In this document: positions 1 through 7,745 of the stretch, in pieces
Layout of the letters: each line of letters begins with the position of its first letter
How positions within the stretch are numbered: position 1 is the stretch's first letter
Source: an uncultured Verrucomicrobiota bacterium
GTDB taxonomy: Bacteria > Verrucomicrobiota > Verrucomicrobiia > Limisphaerales > UBA1096
Reading direction: 5' to 3'
NCBI GenBank assembly: GCA_913045395.1
Contig: CAJWPV010000004.1
Span: forward strand, 1-14,193
Length of the DNA stretch: 14,193 nucleotides
Program-made: the position numbers and the translations under genes
The notes under the pieces: generated by a model
Databases searched by the model: none
What the model was told of the DNA's origin: nothing
What the model saw: only the letters and a program-made list of their open reading frames with translations

Positions 1-556
1 CGAGATGGTTGGTCGGCTCGTCCAGAATCAGCAAATCAGGATTGGAAACGATCGCGCGACAAAGAGCGACCCGCCGTTTTTCGCCGCCGGACAGCGTGCC
101 CATCAGCCGGGCTGCGTTGGGAGTGTTCAGGTGCGTCATCGCCGTCTCTATTCGCGTGTCGATGTTCCACGCATCGGCCGTGGCGATCTGTTGCTCCAGC
201 TCATTTTGCCGCTTCAAGTCAGGGGTCAGCGACTCGTATTCGTCGAGCAGATTGAACTGATGCGCGGCTCCGTCGCGAATTGTGTCGAGTACCGAAACTT
301 CATCCAAAACATCGAGATCCTGCGGCAGATATCCGACCACCAAGCCGGAGCGCAGCGTGACCTTACCGTCATTGGGTTGCGTTGTGCCGGCAAGAATTTT
401 CAGGAAAGTCGACTTGCCGCAGCCGTTGCGCCCGACCATCCCCAAGTGATCGCCATCTCGGATCGTCAGCGACGCGGCCTTGAGCACTTCGTGGTCGTTG
501 AACCGAACCTTGAGGCCAGCGACGTCGAGCAAAGTAATGTTCAGAATCTGGGACAC
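1..556 (-). CDS. ABC-F family ATPase (Uup/EttA type), N-terminal part only
   Basis: This is a minus-strand gene entering from its start and cut off by the left edge of the window; 185 residues are visible. It carries the first ABC domain complete up to Walker B: Walker A GRNGCGKST at residues 42-50, Q-loop LPQD near 78-80, signature LSGGEKRR at 155-162, and LLILDEPTNHL at 175-185, the wording typical of ABC-F proteins. ABC-F proteins have two ABC domains, lack membrane segments and act on the ribosome (translation factors or antibiotic protection); the second domain would lie outside the window. The start is taken as GTG at 556 because no earlier ATG exists after the in-frame TGA at 598-596 and homology begins there. 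No clear Shine-Dalgarno is seen. It lies 39 nt downstream of prfC, in the same frame and orientation, so the two translation genes are probably co-transcribed. The subfamily cannot be decided from this half. Confidence 0.88.
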   Translation of the reverse strand, partial: MSQILNITLLDVAGLKVRFNDHEVLKAASLTIRDGDHLGMVGRNGCGKSTFLKILAGTTQPNDGKVTLRSGLVVGYLPQDLDVLDEVSVLDTIRDGAAHQFNLLDEYESLTPDLKRQNELEQQIATADAWNIDTRIETAMTHLNTPNAARLMGTLSGGEKRRVALCRAIVSNPDLLILDEPTNHL

Positions 557-595
557 GACTCGGGGTTTGTGGCACCTGGACAGGCGGTACGCCGA

Positions 596-2191
<1,596 letters not shown>

Positions 2192-2259
2192 GGTCAGAAA
2201 ACCAAAAGGGCGCGGACTGTACCAAAAGCCGAAAGAGCAACAAGAAGAATGCCCAAACA

Positions 2260-2368
2260 AACAACATAAAATCTAAAGAAAAAATGGAATAAAAAGTCAT
2301 TTAAAAGTATTATAATGTATTTTATTGACATAATATACAATTCAATGTTCTTTTTCCGAAGTTGAACG
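2260..2368. promoter_or_regulatory. AT-rich divergent intergenic region with promoter-like hexamers
   Basis: By eye only about one base in five is G or C here, in a window that is otherwise clearly GC-rich. It separates the divergent prfC and HTH genes. ATTATAAT at 2309-2316 is its own reverse complement, so a perfect TATAAT exists on both strands. On the minus strand it is preceded, 18 nt upstream, by TTGTAT (2340-2335), a weak -35, which would serve prfC. A perfect TTGACA at 2325-2330 on the plus strand has no convincing -10 at normal spacing before the HTH start. These are sequence resemblances only. Confidence 0.35.
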
Positions 2369-2602
2369 ATGATCGAAGTTGATGATTTCAAGGCGTTTGA
2401 TGCCCATGAAGTGGCCGAGATGCTATGCCTTAAATATCGGACGGTGACCCGTTACATCCAAGCCGGCAAAATCCGCGCCCGAAAGATCGGAAAAAAGTAT
2501 TTCGTCACCGAGCAGGATGTCAAAGCCTTCATCCTAGCCCAGGAAACCAACGTCGAATCAGCCAAAACTGAGCTTTATAGCGGGGCAATTCGAGAAGATT
2601 AA
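2369..2602 (+). CDS. Small excisionase/MerR-like helix-turn-helix protein
   Basis: The product has 77 residues. Residues 11-56 fit the HTH_17/excisionase fold: AHEVAEMLCLKYRTVTRYI forms the helix-turn-helix (about 12-30), followed by the wing QAGKIRARKIGKKYFV (31-46) and a closing helix EQDVKAFIL. Proteins of this type bind DNA as small regulators or recombination directionality factors. There is no integrase, phage gene or attachment site nearby, so the target is unknown. It starts at ATG 2369 directly after the AT-rich spacer; no clear Shine-Dalgarno is visible. The gene is convergent with cutA, with 8 nt between the stop codons, and both stops fall in one hairpin. Autoregulation of the divergent prfC promoter is possible but is inference. 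Confidence 0.8.
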   Translation: MIEVDDFKAFDAHEVAEMLCLKYRTVTRYIQAGKIRARKIGKKYFVTEQDVKAFILAQETNVESAKTELYSGAIRED

Positions 2603-2621
2603 CGTTAAAGTTAATCTTTTT
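2595..2621. terminator. Bidirectional hairpin shared by the HTH gene and cutA
   Basis: A perfect 9-bp stem, AAGATTAAC (2595-2603) with GTTAATCTT (2610-2618), encloses a 6-nt loop and runs into TTTTT (2617-2621) on the plus strand. The HTH stop TAA (2600-2602) sits in the left arm and the cutA stop (2611-2613, read on the minus strand) in the right arm. The stem is AT-rich, so it is weaker than a classic intrinsic terminator. The T-run favours use in the plus direction. Confidence 0.6.
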
Positions 2622-2943
2622 GTGTATTGTCCTCGATCCAAGCAAGGTATTTTTGGCTACCGGCGGACAATGGCAGGGCGACGAATTCCGGGGTGTCGTA
2701 GCTGTGAACGTCCCGGACGATTCGCTCCAGTTTGGGCAGCACTTCCTGCCGTGTCTTGAAAATAACCAGCGCTTCCTTGCTGCTTTCGAGTTTTCCCTCC
2801 CACCAGTAGTGCGATTCGATCGCCGGAACAATGTTGGCGCAGGCCGCAAGCTTGGCCTCCAGCCCGGCCTTGGCCAAGCGGCGGGCTAGGGCCATGTCCG
2901 GTGCGGTGACCATTACGACGGCAAAGTCATCCGGTACATTCAT
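2611..2943 (-). CDS. cutA: CutA1 divalent-cation tolerance protein
   Basis: The 110-residue product matches the usual CutA1 size (about 112 in E. coli). Family blocks are recognisable: the opening strand VVMVTAPDMALARRLAKAGL, the block KLAACANIVPAIESHYWWEG (31-50) with the conserved cysteine and tryptophans, KEALVIFKTR, and HSYDTPEFVALPL near the C-terminus. CutA1 proteins are small, very stable trimers linked to copper and other divalent cation tolerance; their exact cellular role is unsettled. ATG at 2943 is preceded by TGGGGCGC, a weak G-rich ribosome site. The gene is divergent from the PQQ-repeat gene and convergent with the HTH gene. A copy of the dispersed palindrome lies 63-74 nt inside the gene and encodes part of RLAKA. 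Confidence 0.96.
   Translation of the reverse strand: MNVPDDFAVVMVTAPDMALARRLAKAGLEAKLAACANIVPAIESHYWWEGKLESSKEALVIFKTRQEVLPKLERIVRDVHSYDTPEFVALPLSAGSQKYLAWIEDNTQKD
2869..2880. repeat. TTGGCCAA palindromic repeat (in cutA)
   Basis: CTTGGCCAAGCG, with the exact 8-bp core at 2870-2877. It lies 63-74 nt inside cutA and is read on the minus strand as Arg-Leu-Ala-Lys. Confidence 0.6.
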
Positions 2944-2956
2944 GCGCCCCAGCTAA

Positions 2957-3009
2957 CTTGGTCAAGCCAGGAAGGTCAATTTCCTTGACCGGCCAAGCGC
3001 TTGGCTAAA
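2957..3009. repeat. Cluster of palindrome variants between cutA and the PQQ-repeat gene
   Basis: This divergent intergenic region holds CTTGGTCAAG (2957-2966, one base from the palindrome). It also holds GCCAAGCGCTTGGC (2992-3005), a perfect 14-bp palindrome that joins two half-sites in the opposite phase and continues as TAA. Between them GGTCAA (2960-2965) can pair with TTGACC (2985-2990), and GGAA (2970-2973) with TTCC (2981-2984). The cluster lies where the promoters of both genes should be, so a regulatory role is plausible but unproven. Confidence 0.55.
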
Positions 3010-3031
3010 GTCTGCCGCCAGGTTCATCCTC

Positions 3032-4378
3032 ATGAAAAGTCACCTATCTTTTTTGGCGCTTGGTATTGCGTGTTTCGCTGCACTTGGCCAAGCGATGGCG
3101 GAGGAGAACTGGCCGGCGTTTCGTGGGTCGAAAACCCTTGGCATCTCCGATAACCCCAACCTCCCGCTTGAATGGACCGACAAGAAAAACGTCGAGTGGA
3201 AAATCGCCGTTCCGGGGCTAGGTTGGTCGAACCCGGTGGTGCACAGCGGGCGCATTTACCTGACCTCAGCGATGAGTGACGGTGAGATAGAGCCCCGTAA
3301 ACCGGGGCTCTATTATGGTGGCGACCGCAAGGAGCCGATCAAGCATATGCACCACTTTATGGTTTTGTGCCTTGAGTTGAATACCGGCGACTATCTTTGG
3401 CAAAAGGAAGTACTTGCGACTCGGCCGCTGACGCCGATTCACATCAAGAACAGTTACGCCGCGGAGACGCCGGTGACGGATGGCGATCGGGTGTACGCCT
3501 ATTTCGGCAGCCATGGACTCTACTGCCTCGACAAAACCGGCAAGGTGCTTTGGAAGAAGATGTTCAAGCCGTACAAGATGCGCAACGGATGGGGCACCGG
3601 AGCGTCCCCGATTCTTGATGGTGACAATTTGATTATCGTCAATGACAACGAGGAAGACAGTTGGTTGGCAGTTTACAACAGGGTGACCGGCGATGAGATT
3701 TGGAAAATCAAACGCGAGGAACCAAGCAACTGGTCGACACCGTACGTGTGGAAACATGACGGAACCAAAGAGCTTGTTCTGACTGGCCGTAATCGCACGC
3801 GTTCGTACGACCTTTCCGGCAAAGAGCTTTGGAGTCTAAAGTGGAAAACGCGCACGTCGATTGTGATCCCGACGCCGTTTGAGGCGCACGGCATGCTCTA
3901 TATTGCTTCCGGCTACGTGGGCGATCGGGAGAAACACGTTTATGCCATTCGTTCTGGAGCCAAGGGAGATATCTCGCTGAAGTCAGGCGAGAAAAGTAAC
4001 AAGTATATCGCCTGGTACGACAAACGTGCAGCTCCATACAATCCGTCGACATTAGTTTATGGAGATGAATTTTATACGCTCTTCGACTTTGGTTTCCTTG
4101 CCTGTCGCGATGCCAAAACCGGCAAGGTGCACTTTGACAAGCAACGGATTAACCCGGACAACCCGACCGGTTTTACGGCATCGCCTTGGGCGTATCGCGG
4201 CCATGTCTTTGCATTGAGCGAAGCCGGCGACACGTACGTTTTCAAGGCGGGCAAACAGTACGAACTGATCCGCGTGAACCACACCGGCGGCATGAGCATG
4301 TCCAATCCCGCCCTGGCAGGCGATCGCCTCCTCATTCGCAACCAGACCCACCTCTTCAGCATCCGCGAAGAGAAATAG
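3032..4378 (+). CDS. Secreted PQQ-like beta-propeller repeat protein
   Basis: The product has 448 residues. A Sec signal peptide covers residues 1-23 (hydrophobic core SFLALGIACFAAL, likely cleavage after AMA), followed by NWPAFRG, the opening usual in PVC-group propeller proteins. Repeated TG-x-x-x-W blades are visible: TGDYLWQKE (118-126), TGKVLWKKM (169-177), TGDEIWKIK (219-227), SGKELWSLK (262-270) and TGKVHFDKQ near residue 365. This is the PQQ/BamB-type repeat. There is no dehydrogenase catalytic signature, so PQQ binding should not be assumed and the function is unknown. ATG 3032 is chosen because the signal peptide begins there; the ribosome site is weak. It is divergent from cutA and convergent with the ankyrin pseudogene, whose end lies 21 nt away. 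The gene contains an 11-bp perfect inverted repeat (3287-3313) and a palindrome copy at the signal peptide end. Confidence 0.9.
   Translation: MKSHLSFLALGIACFAALGQAMAEENWPAFRGSKTLGISDNPNLPLEWTDKKNVEWKIAVPGLGWSNPVVHSGRIYLTSAMSDGEIEPRKPGLYYGGDRKEPIKHMHHFMVLCLELNTGDYLWQKEVLATRPLTPIHIKNSYAAETPVTDGDRVYAYFGSHGLYCLDKTGKVLWKKMFKPYKMRNGWGTGASPILDGDNLIIVNDNEEDSWLAVYNRVTGDEIWKIKREEPSNWSTPYVWKHDGTKELVLTGRNRTRSYDLSGKELWSLKWKTRTSIVIPTPFEAHGMLYIASGYVGDREKHVYAIRSGAKGDISLKSGEKSNKYIAWYDKRAAPYNPSTLVYGDEFYTLFDFGFLACRDAKTGKVHFDKQRINPDNPTGFTASPWAYRGHVFALSEAGDTYVFKAGKQYELIRVNHTGGMSMSNPALAGDRLLIRNQTHLFSIREEK
3083..3094. repeat. TTGGCCAA palindromic repeat (in the PQQ-repeat gene)
   Basis: CTTGGCCAAGCG, 51-62 nt inside the gene. 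It is read as Leu-Gly-Gln-Ala just before the predicted signal peptidase site. Confidence 0.6.
3287..3313. repeat. Strong intragenic hairpin in the PQQ-repeat gene
   Basis: ATAGAGCCCCG (3287-3297) and CGGGGCTCTAT (3303-3313) form a perfect 11-bp inverted repeat around the 5-nt loop TAAAC. It encodes GEIEPRKPGLYYG. There is no T-run after it and it lies 255 nt into the gene, so it is not an ordinary terminator. Confidence 0.65.
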
Positions 4379-4382
4379 CGCC

Positions 4383-4396
4383 TGGCCAAGCATTTG
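4383..4396. repeat. Degenerate extended copy of the palindrome between convergent genes
   Basis: TGGCCAAGCATTTG follows the second phase of the repeat (GGCCAAGCGCTTGG) with two changes in the middle. It lies in the 21-nt gap between the PQQ-repeat stop and the end of the ankyrin pseudogene. Confidence 0.35.
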
Positions 4397-4399
4397 GTT

Positions 4400-4719
4400 T
4401 TATTTCCCTTCAGCCTTCGGCTTGGCTTCCGTCTTGCCACCGTTTTTGCGGAGAGGGTCAAGGTTTGGTTTTCTTGCGCTAGTTCTCTTGCATGTTGCGG
4501 TGTCCGTCCAGACTTATCCTTTGCATTCACGTCCGCTCCATTAGCCAAGTGCTGTTTAACGGCTTCGATGTTACCTTCTTTGGCAGCATGAAGAAGCGCA
4601 CGATTTGCTTTTGAATCTCCAGGTTTAGCGGGTTCTGTTTTTTTTGGAGCAGGCGTCTGCTATGACCCCCTACACCCCACCAACAGCACGGCTGCGATTG
4701 TTGTGAGCAGGAGTTTTAT
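4400..4719 (-). pseudogene. Decayed ankyrin-repeat lipoprotein gene
   Basis: Read on the minus strand from 4719 the sequence gives a lipoprotein signal, KLLLTTIAAVLLVGC, but the first codon is ATA, not ATG, and a TAG stop follows at 4662-4660. The same frame then continues as a spacer and an ankyrin repeat (RALLHAAKEGNIEAVKQHL, then ANGADVNAKDKSGRTP). A shift to another frame near 4461-4485 recovers a natural tail, PLRKNGGKTEAKPKAEGK with stop TAA at 4402-4400. That is three lesions: lost start, nonsense codon and frameshift. The stop of the upstream hydrolase (4718-4716) overlaps the lost start. If base 4717 was once C on the plus strand, the minus strand read ATGA, a coupled stop/start as seen in the intact ankyrin-pilin pair at 12495-12498. 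Its signal-peptide DNA closely matches that of the intact ankyrin gene at 12890. Sequencing error cannot be excluded, but three independent errors are unlikely. Confidence 0.75.
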
Positions 4720-5840
4720 TTTTCGAAGAGCCGGGCGATAGGTTTGCCGGCTTTTGGATTCTGTTCGCTATAGTCGAGATCGATGAAATGGCAGAGGGTG
4801 GCGGCGATTTGATTCATGACGACCGGTTCGCCGCCGGTCCACTCGCCGCGAAGTGAGCTGTCCGGGCTGATGACTGCCAGCCAGGTATTCTTGGCGTCCC
4901 TGATCTGCGCGTTGTGAGTGTGCCAGTTCAGCGCAATGTCGCCCCGGCCATGGTCGGTGGTGATCAGCAGGGTGGTCTTGTCCCGGTATTGCGAATTGTC
5001 CTGCAGCCAGTTCCATAGCTCGTTGAAAAAAGAATCAAACCGTGCAATGGCGGCAAGCACACGGTCGTATCGCTTTTCATGAGCCCAGTCGTCGGTTTCG
5101 CCGAGGCTGAGATAAAAAATGCGAGGTTGATGGGTCTTGAGGTGCGCCATGGCAAATCGAAAGGTGTATTCGTCGTGACGTACGGTGTCCCACGGCGTGA
5201 GGGTCTCGAATTGCAACCGGCTCATGGACTGGACGGCCGGATCCGGGTGCGCGTAGGTCTCATACCCAGCGTTGGTGAATACTGCGCCGGACTCGTGCTG
5301 CACCGCCACCCCGATCACATCCCACGAGGCGAACGCGGCAACCTGTTTTTGCTGTAGGCCGAGTTTGTGGCGGAGGAACTCGAGCACGGTGGGGTTGGGG
5401 TTCAGGACTTTGTCGTTGCTTTTGATGAGGTCGTCCCTTGCATGGCCGGTGAGGATTTCCGAGTAGCCGGGATAGGAAAAATGCAACCGGTTGGCCAGGC
5501 GTACCACACTTCCCTTTTGTGGGTTTCCGGCGACTGAGCCGTGGCGGTGCATCCATTCGCCCCAGAAAAACGGCATGAGTTTCTTCCGGCGCTGCACCGG
5601 TGTTTCCGCCCAGAAGCGTTTGTATGTTTTGGTGTCCTCCGGTTTTCCATCGGTTGTGGTCGCCTTGAGTATCTCGAGGTCCAGGCCGCCGAAAAGTTCC
5701 TGATACCGTACACCGTCCAGAGTGATTAGGATGAGGTTTTCCGTTTTACGCTCGGCAGCCAGGCCGCAGTCGAGCAGCACCAGTGCAGCGGTCAGGTAGG
5801 CCAAACGCTTGGCTAACTGAGGGATTGGGTTTGTCATCAT
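4716..5840 (-). CDS. Exported alkaline-phosphatase-superfamily hydrolase
   Basis: The product has 374 residues. It begins with a basic N-region and a hydrophobic stretch, LAYLTAALVLLDCGLAA, that reads as a Sec signal; LLDC is a poor lipobox. Metal-site motifs of the alkaline phosphatase superfamily are in order: LITLDGVR with Asp42, a probable nucleophile region HFSYPGYSEILTGH (120-133), ETDDWAH (248-254) and LITTDHGRGD (292-301), with further histidines at WHTH (306-309). This pattern fits the phosphodiesterase/phosphopentomutase-like branch, not classic PhoA; the substrate cannot be named. ATG 5840 lies 9 nt after the sulfatase stop, so the two are one transcription unit; a second ATG at 5837 is equally possible. 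Its stop overlaps the dead start of the ankyrin pseudogene. An 18-bp palindrome variant lies 24-41 nt inside the gene. Confidence 0.85.
   Translation of the reverse strand: MMTNPIPQLAKRLAYLTAALVLLDCGLAAERKTENLILITLDGVRYQELFGGLDLEILKATTTDGKPEDTKTYKRFWAETPVQRRKKLMPFFWGEWMHRHGSVAGNPQKGSVVRLANRLHFSYPGYSEILTGHARDDLIKSNDKVLNPNPTVLEFLRHKLGLQQKQVAAFASWDVIGVAVQHESGAVFTNAGYETYAHPDPAVQSMSRLQFETLTPWDTVRHDEYTFRFAMAHLKTHQPRIFYLSLGETDDWAHEKRYDRVLAAIARFDSFFNELWNWLQDNSQYRDKTTLLITTDHGRGDIALNWHTHNAQIRDAKNTWLAVISPDSSLRGEWTGGEPVVMNQIAATLCHFIDLDYSEQNPKAGKPIARLFEK
5799..5816. repeat. Extended copy of the palindrome repeat (in the hydrolase signal region)
   Basis: GGCCAAACGCTTGGCTAA matches 17 of 18 bases with the intergenic copy at 2991-3008. 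On the minus strand it encodes Leu-Ala-Lys-Arg-Leu-Ala in the N-region of the signal peptide, 24-41 nt from the start codon. Confidence 0.6.
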
Positions 5841-5849
5841 GGCGATGGC

Positions 5850-7631
5850 TTAGAGTCGTTTCACGTACACGTAGTAGGCGCCGCAAATAGGGCGGTTTGA
5901 TTGCTCAGTGAACCAGGTATGCAGGCGCGCCGGGCCTTTCGGGAGCGTCACCGCGAAGGTGGCGGCCTTGTCGGTTGGCTTCACCGGTTTGGTTGTTATT
6001 TTGTGGTTGATGAACAACCGGGCCTGTCCGATGGGCAGCGCTCCCTGGCCGTTGTATGAGGCACCCAGCGCGAGGTTGGCTTCGCTTGGCCAACGCCGCA
6101 GCTCCAATTCGTATTTACCCGCTTTAGCGACATCCAACTCCCAGTAGCCGTTTTTCAGGTCGCCGCGCCGGACCTGTCCCTGCTGGTCGATGAACACGTC
6201 GAGCCACTCGCAGGCGGTGAGCATCATCGGGTTTTCGGCGTCGCTACCGATGATTATCCGCTGCGGCTCGTTGGCAATGTCGCCGACGGAGGCCCACCAG
6301 TCGTCGAGGTGTTGCCGCATCTTCGCAGTCACTTTCGGATGCTCGTCGAGCACGTTGTTTTTCTGCAACGGATCGTTCTCGAGATTGTACAACTCACTGT
6401 CCCGAAGCATCCGCCATCTTTTCCAGAGCACCGCGCCGCCTTCGCGCCGTAGGATCGAGGGCGAGTCGGGCGTGGGAAAGTCGAGTCTGCCAGGCATGCG
6501 GCTGTAGTTGACCACGAGCATGCGTTCAGCAGGCACGGCGGCTTGGCCGCGCAGCGCTGGGGCGAGACTGATACCGTCGAACTTGCGGGTTGTCTTGACT
6601 CCGCAGAGGTCAAGCAGCGTCGGGAGCAGATCCTGTGTCTGCGTCAGGCCACCAATGTCGCGCGGCTTGCCGAGGGAGCCGCCGGGCCAGCGCACAAAAC
6701 ATGGCACCCGGTGGCCACCCTCCCAAAGCTCGGTCTTTCGGCCGCGCATGCCGGCGGGATAATAGGCGTGGCCGAAGGTGCTGCCGTTGTCGGTCATGAA
6801 AAGCAGGATGGTATTTTCCGTCAGGCTGGACGAGTCGAGGAAGGACATCAAGCGCCCCATGTTTGTGTCAACGTTTCGGATCATCGCGAGGTAGCGTACG
6901 AGGTTGCTTTTTGTCCGCGGCGTCATGCGCGGCAGCTTGGCGTTGGCCACCATAGCCTGCATCACCTCGATGTCCTCGTCTGGCGCGTAGAATGGCCCGT
7001 GCGGTGTATTGGTTGGCAGGTAGGCAAAGAACGGTTGATTCGCATCGGCGCACCGCTTGATCCAGTCGATGGCGTGGTCGAAGAAAATGTCGGTGCAGTA
7101 GCCGGAGAAGGTTTTGCGCTTGCCGTTCCAGCGGTACGTGTCGTCGAAGTAGTTGTTCCCCCAGTGATCCGGTACGGAGCCGATATGCGAGGAGGGGAAC
7201 CACAGGGTCTCCTCGAAGCCGCGATCCTGCGGGCGATACGGGTGATTATCGCCGAGGTGCCATTTGCCGAAGATGCCGGTGCTGTAGCCCTGTTCACGCA
7301 GTAGATCGGCCATCGTCGGCAGATTTGCCCGCAGCAGCGTGCGGCCGCTGCTCACGTTGATCGCGCCGTTGCGCGCCGGGTCGAGCCCCGTCATGAGCGA
7401 GCCGCGTGTCGGCGTGCACATCGGCGAGGCATGGTAGTCGGTGAAGCGCACGCTCTGCCCGTGCAGCCGGTCGAGGAACGGCGTGTTGAGGACCGGGTTG
7501 CCGTGCGCGGAGAGTTCAGGATACCCTTGGTCATCCGTCATCACGAGGATCACGTTTGGCCGGGCCGCTTGGCCAAGCGGGAGGGCAGCCAACATCAATG
7601 CCGTTGAGAAAAGAGCAGGGAGCAAACGCAT
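5850..7631 (-). CDS. Secreted type I sulfatase (formylglycine-dependent)
   Basis: The product has 593 residues. A signal peptide (1-22, LLPALFSTALMLAALPLGQA) precedes the sulfatase core. PNVILVMTDDQG supplies metal ligands Asp33 and Asp34. MCTPTRGSLMTG (71-82) is the C-x-P-x-R signature whose Cys72 would be converted to formylglycine. GKWHLG (122-127) gives Lys123 and His125, PHGPF gives His211, FMTDNG gives Asp281 and Asn282, and RGRKTELWEGGHRVP gives Lys299. About 130 residues at the C-terminus (GYWELDVAKAGKYELELRRW onward) form an additional beta-rich domain seen in marine PVC sulfatases. It removes sulfate esters, probably from polysaccharide, outside the cytoplasm; the substrate is unknown. 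The maturation enzyme is not in the window. ATG 7631 is chosen from the signal peptide; no clear ribosome site is seen. The next gene starts 9 nt after the stop. Confidence 0.95.
   Translation of the reverse strand: MRLLPALFSTALMLAALPLGQAARPNVILVMTDDQGYPELSAHGNPVLNTPFLDRLHGQSVRFTDYHASPMCTPTRGSLMTGLDPARNGAINVSSGRTLLRANLPTMADLLREQGYSTGIFGKWHLGDNHPYRPQDRGFEETLWFPSSHIGSVPDHWGNNYFDDTYRWNGKRKTFSGYCTDIFFDHAIDWIKRCADANQPFFAYLPTNTPHGPFYAPDEDIEVMQAMVANAKLPRMTPRTKSNLVRYLAMIRNVDTNMGRLMSFLDSSSLTENTILLFMTDNGSTFGHAYYPAGMRGRKTELWEGGHRVPCFVRWPGGSLGKPRDIGGLTQTQDLLPTLLDLCGVKTTRKFDGISLAPALRGQAAVPAERMLVVNYSRMPGRLDFPTPDSPSILRREGGAVLWKRWRMLRDSELYNLENDPLQKNNVLDEHPKVTAKMRQHLDDWWASVGDIANEPQRIIIGSDAENPMMLTACEWLDVFIDQQGQVRRGDLKNGYWELDVAKAGKYELELRRWPSEANLALGASYNGQGALPIGQARLFINHKITTKPVKPTDKAATFAVTLPKGPARLHTWFTEQSNRPICGAYYVYVKRL
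6083..6093. repeat. TTGGCCAA palindromic repeat (in the sulfatase C-terminal domain)
   Basis: CGCTTGGCCAA, with the exact core at 6086-6093. Here the minus-strand reading is Trp-Pro-Ser, a different frame from the copies that encode LAKR or LGQA. It is one of only two copies deep inside a gene. Confidence 0.55.
7565..7580. repeat. 16-bp perfect palindrome, longest copy of the repeat
   Basis: CCGCTTGGCCAAGCGG is a perfect 16-bp palindrome. It lies 51-66 nt inside the sulfatase gene, read on the minus strand as Leu-Gly-Gln-Ala at the end of the signal peptide. That is the same reading and place as the copy in the PQQ-repeat gene. Confidence 0.65.
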
Positions 7632-7683
7632 GAGGCGATTCTAACGGCGTTTGCCGTCCCAACGCAACCTGCCAGAGCAGCCT

Positions 7684-7697
7684 GCTTGGCCAAGCGG
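7684..7697. repeat. TTGGCCAA palindromic repeat between sulfatase and flavoprotein genes
   Basis: GCTTGGCCAAGCGG, of which the first 12 bases are a perfect palindrome. It lies in the divergent spacer, 53 nt upstream of the sulfatase start and about 50 nt upstream of the flavoprotein ATG at 7746. Its centre is 117 bp from that of the 7565-7580 copy. Confidence 0.6.
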
Positions 7698-7745
7698 AGT
7701 GAGCTTGCTGCCCCCTTGGTTTTATGGGTTGATGGCTGCCCTGAA

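Noticed and set aside
2192..2260. Earlier in-frame start for prfC
   Set aside because: The 23 added residues do not resemble RF3, while the ATG at 2191 gives a standard-length protein with the family N-terminus.
2194..2391. Minus-strand 65-codon hydrophobic reading frame upstream of prfC
   Set aside because: It arises mainly from AT-rich DNA, which yields Phe, Ile and Leu codons. It overlaps the start of the HTH gene antisense and has no ribosome site or recognisable family.
6543..7304. Plus-strand 253-codon open frame
   Set aside because: It is antisense to the catalytic core of the sulfatase and shows no recognisable domain.
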